Shown piece after piece: positions 57,594-64,000 of a stretch of DNA of 64,000 bases. The notes under the pieces were generated by a model. It saw nothing but the letters and a program-made list of their open reading frames with translations, was not told where the DNA came from and did no database searches. Position 1 is the stretch's first letter, and every line of letters starts with the position of its first letter. Made by a program: the position numbers and the translations under genes. The stretch is from Salinicola endophyticus (GTDB lineage: Bacteria; Pseudomonadota; Gammaproteobacteria; Pseudomonadales; Halomonadaceae): NCBI RefSeq assembly GCF_003206575.1, contig NZ_PZJO01000003.1:344436-408435 (forward strand). Direction: 5' to 3'.

Positions 57594-57631
57594 TTTTTCC
57601 CTCCTTGCAGGCTACTAATTAACCCACGAGT

Positions 57632-59470
57632 CTAATAGAAAGCGCGAAAGTCTTGGATTGCCTGGAACACCGCGGGCGAGAACTCTGCACCAGGGATCGG
57701 GTCGAGCCGGTGATCGAGAATCTGCCACTGGCCGGCGCCGTCGATCACGGTGATCCGCGACGGCTCGATGATGCCGTAATCCAGGTAGCTGCTGGCCTGA
57801 ACCCAGGGTTGGTCGATACCCGGGGTGAGCAGGTCGACGCCCTGGGCATAGTCGGATAGCGGGTTGGTGCAGCCGAGCGCATGGCGCATCAGCATCGGTG
57901 CCACGTCGAGATGGCTGGTCATGCCGTCGACCCTGCCGGGGTCGACGCCAGGGCCGTGCAAGATCATTGGGACGTGGGTCTGGGGCGCGGCGAAGTTGCT
58001 GTTGTGGCCCCAGTAGTTCTTGCCGAAGTCGTTGAACGACTGGCCATGATCGGCGGTGACTACCAGCAGGGTGTTATCCCACTCACCCCTGGCCTTGAGA
58101 TCGTCGATCACCTCGCCGAGCAGGGTGTCGTCGTAGTGCACGGCATTGCGGTGGCGATTGAAGTAGGGCGTCGGGTCGGTATCCGGCCCCAGCTTCAGAT
58201 AGTTCATATCCTGGACCGAAGGCTGATAAGGCTGTTCTGCATCAGCCGGTACGTCGTAGCCATGCGGGGCGTCGTAGAACAGCATGCCGAACCACGGCTG
58301 CGTATCTTTATGCTCCTGCTGCGATAGCCAGGCCAGCCAGTCGTCGGTCATCTGGCGGTCGCGGGCGGCGGGCGTCGGCCCCTGGGTGCGCAGACGCAGC
58401 GACTTGATCGAGGAGAAAATGGTGCGATCGAAGCCGATACCGTTGAGGCTGGCCGAGGCGAAGATGCCCATGGCGTAGCCCTGCTTCTGCATCTGCGTGA
58501 TCAAAAGCGCCGGGGTCTGGGTATTGTCCAGATAGGCGTAGTAGTTGCCGGTCAGCCCGTAGAACAGGCTCATGGTGCCGTTGCGGGTGGCGTTGCCGCC
58601 GCTGAAGTGATCGAGATAGCGTCGGCCGCTGGCGTCGAGTGCGGCGTAGAGGTTGGGGGTGTTCTTGGGGCCATACTCATCGGCGCGCCAGGAGTCGATC
58701 AGCACCACCAGCACGTTGGGCGGCGAGTCGGCCTGGCAGCTCAGCGGATGCTTGGGCCAGTCGAGATTCTGAGCCTGCTTGCCGTCGATGTCGGCGCGTT
58801 CGGCGCGTGCCGCGCGCGGGTCGAGCCAGCCATGCTTCTCCATGAAGTCCTTGGCGGTGGCCGGGAACAGCAGCGGGTAGATGCCCACCTGCTGGGTGAC
58901 GCTGCGCATGTAACGGGCATCCGCGATCAGGTGCACGACGTGGCTGCCGATCAGCGTCAGCAGAATCACGCCGCAGATCAGGCCCTTGGGCAGGCGGCGC
59001 CCGCGATCACCGATGATCACCCGCCGGGCGAGCCAGGCTTCCAGCGCCAGCGCCACCACGACACAGGCACCGACCACCAGCCAGGTGGAGGTGGTGAAGT
59101 CGAAGATCTCGCCATTCTTGTCGTTCAGGAACAGCGACACCATGAACAGGTTCACGTGGAAACGGTACTGGGCGTAGACCACCGTATCGAGTAGCAGCGC
59201 ACACAGCCCCAGCGCGCCAAGCAGCGTGGCCGGTAGCCATAGCCAGCGCGACTTGAGCACCAACGCCAGTATGCCCAGCGGCAGCCAGCCGAGCAGCACC
59301 AGCATGCCGAAGTGCCCGATCCAGGTCAGGACCAGGTAGGCGATACCCATGGCATCGTGCGGCAGCGCCAGATAGGGGGTGTAGCGCAGGGCGACCAGCC
59401 ACACCAGCGGTAGCTGCAACAGGGCGAAGACCAGCGTGGTACGCCAGCGGCGTCTCAGAGTGTCGTGCAT
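57632..59470 (-). CDS. yejM: YejM/PbgA (LapC)-like inner-membrane protein with sulfatase-fold domain
   Basis: The 612-residue protein has five N-terminal helices (DUF3413; to about residue 180) and a periplasmic alkaline-phosphatase-superfamily domain. The SHVVHLIADARYMR and GNATRNGTMSLFYGL segments match E. coli YejM, which controls LpxC stability and LPS synthesis. Unlike E. coli YejM, which has TAGRG, this one has TADHG (Asp474, His475), plus Asp259, Thr295 and His489, so a metal site may remain. The ATG at 59470 lies 4 nt after kdkA's stop, showing an operon. Confidence 0.88.
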   Translation of the reverse strand: MHDTLRRRWRTTLVFALLQLPLVWLVALRYTPYLALPHDAMGIAYLVLTWIGHFGMLVLLGWLPLGILALVLKSRWLWLPATLLGALGLCALLLDTVVYAQYRFHVNLFMVSLFLNDKNGEIFDFTTSTWLVVGACVVVALALEAWLARRVIIGDRGRRLPKGLICGVILLTLIGSHVVHLIADARYMRSVTQQVGIYPLLFPATAKDFMEKHGWLDPRAARAERADIDGKQAQNLDWPKHPLSCQADSPPNVLVVLIDSWRADEYGPKNTPNLYAALDASGRRYLDHFSGGNATRNGTMSLFYGLTGNYYAYLDNTQTPALLITQMQKQGYAMGIFASASLNGIGFDRTIFSSIKSLRLRTQGPTPAARDRQMTDDWLAWLSQQEHKDTQPWFGMLFYDAPHGYDVPADAEQPYQPSVQDMNYLKLGPDTDPTPYFNRHRNAVHYDDTLLGEVIDDLKARGEWDNTLLVVTADHGQSFNDFGKNYWGHNSNFAAPQTHVPMILHGPGVDPGRVDGMTSHLDVAPMLMRHALGCTNPLSDYAQGVDLLTPGIDQPWVQASSYLDYGIIEPSRITVIDGAGQWQILDHRLDPIPGAEFSPAVFQAIQDFRAFY

Positions 59471-59474
59471 GGGA

Positions 59475-60224
59475 CTAACCTTGATCAGGAGCGTCGGCGC
59501 CGTGATAGCCATCGCAGATGGCGGCGAAGAGAGCGCTGGCGTTCGCGGTGGAGAAGCGCGTCAGGGAGCGTTCCAGACGTGCCAGGTTGCGCTGCTGCCA
59601 GGCCCCGGCCGGGCGTAGGCGGCAGCGGTCGAAATCTATCATCCATACCTTGTCGCGACCTGAAGCCGGGTCGGTCGATATCAGCAGGTTGCGTGCGTTG
59701 AGATCGACATGGTCGAGGCCAACGTCGTGGAAGCGCCGAATGACCCGCCCCACGTCATGCAGCAGCGCGGTCGCATCCGGATCCAGGCAGTCGGCCAGCG
59801 CACGCGAGTGCGCCAGTCGCTGGGTCAGCAGTGCCGCACGGTAGGTAGGACCCTGGCGGCAGACCAGCGCTGCCACCGGGGCCGGTACCGGCAGGCCGCG
59901 CTCGTAGAGCGCTAGGGTCAGGCGCATCTCGCGGAAGGCCCGGGTGCGCTCGAGGCCCTGCCATAGATAGCGCTGCTCATTGACGCGGGCGACCATGCCG
60001 CCGCGCCGATAGGGGCGCAGTACCCAGGCCTGGTCTTCCACCTGCAGGAACTGGCTCGCCCCACGTCCGGGGGCCGAGCCCACCACCAGCCCCTTGGCTT
60101 GCCACGCTGCTGGGTTCAGCCAGGCCGGGCCCGGGGCGGGCAGCAGCGCGTGATCGGGCTGAGCGAGGTATGCCGGATCGTATAAGATATGGGTGCCGCG
60201 GTGATGATACGTCGAAAGGGCCAT
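59475..60224 (-). CDS. kdkA: Kdo kinase
   Basis: KdkA phosphorylates O-4 of the first Kdo on lipid A. The 249-residue protein has a kinase-like fold with VLRPYRRGGMVA, the catalytic HVDLNARNLLI and the metal-binding IDFDRCRLR. I start at 60224 (MALSTYHHRGTHILYDP), as homologues do; the frame is open further upstream. Together with an OpsX-type heptosyltransferase it points to a core with one phosphorylated Kdo. Confidence 0.9.
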   Translation of the reverse strand: MALSTYHHRGTHILYDPAYLAQPDHALLPAPGPAWLNPAAWQAKGLVVGSAPGRGASQFLQVEDQAWVLRPYRRGGMVARVNEQRYLWQGLERTRAFREMRLTLALYERGLPVPAPVAALVCRQGPTYRAALLTQRLAHSRALADCLDPDATALLHDVGRVIRRFHDVGLDHVDLNARNLLISTDPASGRDKVWMIDFDRCRLRPAGAWQQRNLARLERSLTRFSTANASALFAAICDGYHGADAPDQG

Positions 60225-60477
60225 GGCCGGATCCCGTTGGCGCCGCCATGTTCTGCCGGCGGTTTGACTGACGGCCAGGCGCCGTCCACTGTTCGTGCGG
60301 TATTGTAAAGGTTTTTGGGTGCCTTTGCCTGGTGTCAAGGCCAATGCTTAAGAAGCGCTCATTGTATTGACAGGGACAAGAGTAGGGATCTTGGCTTCCT
60401 AGTAATGTTTTTTTACCATAGGTTGCCAATTTCGTTCGCGCTGTTAGATGTAACAGGCGTTTATCAAGGAAATAGAA

Positions 60478-61110
60478 ATGCCGGAAAGCATCTTTGAAAC
60501 ACCTGAAAAGCTGCTGAATATGCTCACTGCGACCCAGCGTGTAGTGTTGGTCGCCAGCAACCCTAACATCAGGAGGCGACATGTCAAAAGCGCGGGAATT
60601 ACACCCGACTCGGTCGTGTTCAGCTTCAATAAATGTAGGCAGCTGCATAAGCTCCCCTTCGATACCCATCACTGTCTAATTCACCGATATGGTTATAAGA
60701 CGGAGAATGGCGTTCGCGAAGAGGAGGTTCCTGGCTATCCACATAAACTGAGAGTTAGACTTTTTGAGCTTTTTGCGAAAAGCAGTGCTGCTTTTGTTTT
60801 AGGGGGGGAGGGAGATGTGGGAGGCGAGGGTGTTTCTCGAATACCGATGATTAACAGCCTCAACCTGCTTAAGGAATACCCGTTCGAGGCGTTACCCGAA
60901 CGGGGCGGTGTTTCCTCTGGGTTTTACATGATTGCGCTTCTGGAAGAGCTCAAGCGTAATTTGGGCTTGGATTTTACAATTGTGCTGCTGGGCTTCACTG
61001 AGGGGGGCGGAGGTAGACAGTGGTACGGTCACGCATGGGATTTCGAGCGTCGTATGACCGCGCAGCTAGAAGGATTGGAAAAAATCGATGTCACGTCGAA
61101 GAAAAGTTAA
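60478..61110 (+). CDS. Unknown protein, possible sialyltransferase-fold enzyme
   Basis: No family is certain for this 210-residue protein. RVVLVASNPNIRRR (21-34) resembles the nucleotide-binding start of GT42/GT29 sialyltransferases, SSGFYMIALLEEL (146-158) then LLGFTEG (170-176) resembles the TSGVYM...CGIDFYEG block of Campylobacter CST-I, and His185 in GHAWDFERR matches the position of its catalytic CHSKEYD His. AAGGA lies 7 nt before the ATG. It is A+T-rich and precedes opsX-hldE-waaA on the same strand. The resemblance is by eye and unconfirmed. Confidence 0.6.
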   Translation: MPESIFETPEKLLNMLTATQRVVLVASNPNIRRRHVKSAGITPDSVVFSFNKCRQLHKLPFDTHHCLIHRYGYKTENGVREEEVPGYPHKLRVRLFELFAKSSAAFVLGGEGDVGGEGVSRIPMINSLNLLKEYPFEALPERGGVSSGFYMIALLEELKRNLGLDFTIVLLGFTEGGGGRQWYGHAWDFERRMTAQLEGLEKIDVTSKKS

Positions 61111-61313
61111 CGCTTACGTTTGATCGCTAACACTCCGCTCGCTCGCCATACAAGCTTTGCAACGTTGCATCGATTGCTAGAGTCGCTCGTGTCGCTGCTC
61201 TTGAGCTAGCCCTCACCGAAGCAATGCTGTTAGTGCAAGGACCGGCGGCTATGTCTTGCACGGTGGCTTTCGCTAGAATGTACGCTTTACCTAGCGGGAA
61301 GTCAGTCGACCAC

Positions 61314-62453
61314 ATGAAACACTCCCTCCCGGCACATCCTCGCCATATCGCCATTCTGCGCCTGTCGGCGCTGGGCGATGTGTGCAATCTGGTGCCCACG
61401 GTGCGTGCCCTGCAGCGCCAGTGGCCGGATGCGCGTATCACCTGGATCGTGGGCAAGACCGAGCACGCGCTGCTCGAGGGGCTCTCTGGTGTCGAGTTCG
61501 TGGTCTACGACAAGGCTACCGGCTTCGGCGGCATGCGCCAGATCTGGCGCCAACTGCGCGGCACGCGCTTCGACGTGTTGCTGCACATGCAGCAGGCGCT
61601 GCGAGCCAGCGCGCTGTCGCTGGGGCTTGAGTGTGACCTGCGCGTGGGCTACGACAAGGCGCGGGCCAAGGATTGGCAGCACTGGTTCACCCAGCGCCAG
61701 CTGGCGCCGCACCCGCGCGCCCACGTACTCGAATCGTTCATGGATTTCGCCCGTCTGCTGGGGGTCGAGGACACCTCGCTCGACTGGTCGCTGCCGATCC
61801 CCGACGCCGCCTATATCGAGGCCGCCCGCCTCAGCGGTGAAGCGCCCTATCTGGTGATCAGCCCTTGCGCCAATCCGCGGCTGCGCAATTTCCGCAACTG
61901 GTCGGCCGAAGGCTATGCCGCGGTGATCGCGCATGCCTGGGAGCGCCACGGCCTGGTCAGCGTGTTGAGCGGCGGCGGCAGCCCCCAGGAGCGCGAGATG
62001 GGCGAGCAGATTCGGCGTCTCTGCCCGCAGGTCGAGATCGTCGATGCGATTGGGCGTACCTCGCTCAAGGGACTCCTGGCGCTGCTCGATCGCGCCCGTG
62101 CCGTGATCGCGCCGGACTCCGGCCCGGTGCACATGGCCAACGCCTTGGGTACACCGACGCTGGGGCTCTACGCCACCACCAACCCGGATCGCGCCGCACC
62201 TTACTGCTGGCGTCGCCATGTGGTCGACCGCTATCCCGATGCGCTGGCGCACTATCTGCACCAGACTCCGGAGTCGGTGAACTGGGGCACCCGCGTGCGT
62301 CATGCCGATGCCATGAGCCTGATCACCCTCGATGACGTGGTTGGTCAACTGGATCGGCTGCTGGCGGAGACCGCGATGAATCGGGATGATGGCGGGATTC
62401 ACCGGCCTGAGGATGGGCCGGCGACCCAGGACGACAGGGAGCCCAACGCATGA
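61314..62453 (+). CDS. opsX: OpsX-type LPS heptosyltransferase I
   Basis: The 379-residue GT9 enzyme has [45 protein letters not shown] and [15 protein letters not shown], which follow Haemophilus OpsX closely and not E. coli WaaC. OpsX adds the first heptose to a phosphorylated Kdo. [16 protein letters not shown] is the donor-site block. I start at 61314; the frame is open to 61224 but the SD is weak everywhere. It overlaps hldE by 4 bp. Confidence 0.88.
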   Translation: MKHSLPAHPRHIAILRLSALGDVCNLVPTVRALQRQWPDARITWIVGKTEHALLEGLSGVEFVVYDKATGFGGMRQIWRQLRGTRFDVLLHMQQALRASALSLGLECDLRVGYDKARAKDWQHWFTQRQLAPHPRAHVLESFMDFARLLGVEDTSLDWSLPIPDAAYIEAARLSGEAPYLVISPCANPRLRNFRNWSAEGYAAVIAHAWERHGLVSVLSGGGSPQEREMGEQIRRLCPQVEIVDAIGRTSLKGLLALLDRARAVIAPDSGPVHMANALGTPTLGLYATTNPDRAAPYCWRRHVVDRYPDALAHYLHQTPESVNWGTRVRHADAMSLITLDDVVGQLDRLLAETAMNRDDGGIHRPEDGPATQDDREPNA

Positions 62454-63880
62454 AAGTCGATCTTTCCCAGCTCGAGCACGCCCGTCTGCTGGTGGTCGGT
62501 GACGTGATGCTCGACCGCTACTGGCATGGCGGCACGTCGCGCATTTCGCCCGAGGCGCCGGTGCCGGTGGTCAAGGTGGAGGAGGCCGATGATCGCCCGG
62601 GCGGCGCGGCCAACGTGGCGCTCAATATCGCGGCATTGGGCGGGCGGGCGAGTCTCGCCGGCGTGGTCGGCGATGACGACAACGCCGAGCGTCTCGAGCG
62701 CGCGCTGGATGCCGCCAATGTGAGCACTCACTTCCAGCGTAGCCCCGAGGTGCCGACGATCACCAAGCTGCGGGTGATGAGCCGTAACCAGCAACTGATC
62801 CGTCTCGATTTCGAGAGCTCGCTGTGGAACGTCGATACCGCACCGCTCGGCGCCCAGGTCGAGCAGGCGCTGACCGAGGCCGACGTGGTGATTCTCTCCG
62901 ACTACGGCAAGGGCAGCCTCAACCGGGTCGAGCAGTTGATCGCCACGGCACGGGCGGCGGGCAAGCGTGTGCTGGTGGACCCCAAGGGCGGCGACTTCAC
63001 CCGCTACCGCGGCGCCAGCGTGATCACCCCCAATCTGGGCGAGTTCGAGGCGATCGTCGGCCCCTGCGCCAGTGATGCCGAGCTGGCCGAGAAGGGCGAG
63101 CGGCTGCGCGCCGAACTGGCGCTGGAAGCGCTGCTGGTGACCCGCAGCGAGCGTGGCATGACGCTGATCCGCGAGGGGTACGCGCCGCTGCATCTGCCGA
63201 CCCATGCGCGGGAGGTCTACGACGTCACCGGGGCCGGCGACACCGTGATCGGCGTGCTGGGGCTGGCCCTGGCCGCCGGGCATGGTTTCGGCGAGGCGGT
63301 GATGCTGGCCAATCTGGCCGCCGGCCTGGTAGTGGCCAAGCCCGGCACCGCGGTGCTCTCGGTGGCCGAGCTCTACACCGCACTGCACGGCGACAAGCTG
63401 GCCGAATTCGGCGTGATCGCCGAAGCTCCCCTGATCGCAGCGGTGCGGGCAGCCCAGGCGCGTGGCGAGAAGGTGGTGATGACCAACGGCTGCTTCGACA
63501 TTCTCCACGCCGGCCACGTGGCTTACCTGGAGCAGGCGCGCAAGCTCGGTGACCGGCTGATCGTAGCGGTCAACGACGACGCTTCGGTGGCCCGGCTCAA
63601 GGGGCCCAAGCGACCGATCAACACCCTGGCGAGACGCGCCCAGGTGCTGGCTGGGCTGGCCGCGGTCGACTGGGTGGTGGGCTTTGCCGAGGACACACCG
63701 GCGCGGCTGATCGAGGCGGTGCTGCCCGACCTGCTGGTCAAGGGCGGCGACTACCTGCCCGAGCAGATCGCCGGCGGTGCGGCGGTGGTCGCCAACGGCG
63801 GCGAGGTACGCGTGTTGGGGTTCGAGGATGGCGTCTCGACCACCACCATGATCGATACCATTCTCGACCGCGAGCGTTGA
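62450..63880 (+). CDS. hldE: Bifunctional heptose-7-phosphate kinase/heptose-1-phosphate adenylyltransferase
   Basis: HldE makes the ADP-heptose precursor with GmhB. The 476-residue protein has an N-terminal ribokinase-type domain ([16 protein letters not shown], and [12 protein letters not shown] as the catalytic motif) and a C-terminal nucleotidyltransferase with [16 protein letters not shown] near residue 345. It overlaps the heptosyltransferase gene by 4 bp (ATGA) and lies 6 nt before waaA. Confidence 0.96.
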   Translation: MKVDLSQLEHARLLVVGDVMLDRYWHGGTSRISPEAPVPVVKVEEADDRPGGAANVALNIAALGGRASLAGVVGDDDNAERLERALDAANVSTHFQRSPEVPTITKLRVMSRNQQLIRLDFESSLWNVDTAPLGAQVEQALTEADVVILSDYGKGSLNRVEQLIATARAAGKRVLVDPKGGDFTRYRGASVITPNLGEFEAIVGPCASDAELAEKGERLRAELALEALLVTRSERGMTLIREGYAPLHLPTHAREVYDVTGAGDTVIGVLGLALAAGHGFGEAVMLANLAAGLVVAKPGTAVLSVAELYTALHGDKLAEFGVIAEAPLIAAVRAAQARGEKVVMTNGCFDILHAGHVAYLEQARKLGDRLIVAVNDDASVARLKGPKRPINTLARRAQVLAGLAAVDWVVGFAEDTPARLIEAVLPDLLVKGGDYLPEQIAGGAAVVANGGEVRVLGFEDGVSTTTMIDTILDRER

Positions 63881-63886
63881 GCGGCG

Positions 63887-64000
63887 ATGTCTCCCCGGCT
63901 GGCACGGCGGCTCTACTCGCTGCTGCTCTATCTGCTCGCACCGTTGATCTGGTGGCGGGTGTGGCGTGAGTGGCTGCCCACTCACCCGCGTCGCGAGCGG
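63887..64000 (+). CDS. waaA: Kdo transferase WaaA, N-terminal part
   Basis: Only the first 38 codons are in the window. MSPRLARRLYSLLLYLLAPL is a membrane-anchor segment with the YLLAPLIWWRVW pattern of WaaA. It lies 6 nt after hldE. The rest is beyond the right edge; assignment rests on this segment and the LPS context. Confidence 0.75.
   Translation, partial: MSPRLARRLYSLLLYLLAPLIWWRVWREWLPTHPRRER

Noticed and set aside
59150-59166. GTTCACGTGGAAAC, a partial parS-like sequence
   Set aside because: Several mismatches to the 16-mer and within the yejM coding region.

Overview
The window is a G+C-rich gammaproteobacterial chromosome segment that contains the replication origin. The order rpmH, oriC, dnaA, dnaN, recF, gyrB, a glucosylglycerol synthase for osmoprotection, and the overall gene style suggest a member of the Halomonadaceae (Halomonas, Salinicola or Kushneria type). 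That assignment is an inference from gene content, not from a database comparison.

Layout. Positions 1-13.2 kb hold a CsgD-type biofilm regulator, rdgB-hemW, an OmpA-type lipoprotein, rlmJ, a fused glucosylglycerol-phosphate phosphatase/synthase (ggpPS) behind an MFS transporter, a PhzF-family enzyme, a DUF1127/MocR divergent pair, an SGNH esterase and a DMT exporter. Positions 13.6-15.1 kb hold a small island: one Fic AMP-transferase gene flanked by a perfect 52-bp duplication of the 3' end of mnmE. Leftward from the origin run rpmH-rnpA-yidC-mnmE (yidD is missing). Rightward run oriC (18.9-19.5 kb), dnaA-dnaN-recF-gyrB.

Positions 26-37.8 kb look accessory: a GtsABCD-type glucose ABC transporter, a GabR-like regulator divergent from an amino-acid permease and gabT, an ElaA-type acetyltransferase, a PLP-dependent hydroxy-amino-acid ammonia-lyase and two small uncharacterised proteins. 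Positions 38.0-41.6 kb carry six parS centromere sites around asmA and gmhB, about 19-22 kb from the origin, followed by glyS and glyQ.

Positions 44.7-64 kb are a lipopolysaccharide and envelope region: hldD, waaF, a GT4 transferase, an unknown protein with a ParB/sulfiredoxin-like motif, an OpgB-like phosphoglycerol transferase, ddlA, a UDP-glucuronate 4-epimerase-like enzyme, GT4, a WaaE-type GT2, a pyruvyl-transferase-like protein, a GT29 sialyltransferase-like protein, a YejM/LapC homologue, kdkA, a second sialyltransferase-fold candidate, an OpsX-type heptosyltransferase, hldE and the start of waaA. Together gmhB, hldD and hldE supply ADP-heptose; WaaA, KdkA, OpsX and WaaF would build an inner core resembling that of Haemophilus, with a single phosphorylated Kdo. 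The pyruvyl-transferase, GT29 and 60.48-kb genes are visibly A+T-rich and appear acquired.

The most notable points are the mnmE-associated Fic mini-island with its repeat operator, the parS cluster, the two sialyltransferase-like core enzymes, a YejM homologue that retains metal-site residues, and a dispersed intergenic repeat found twice.
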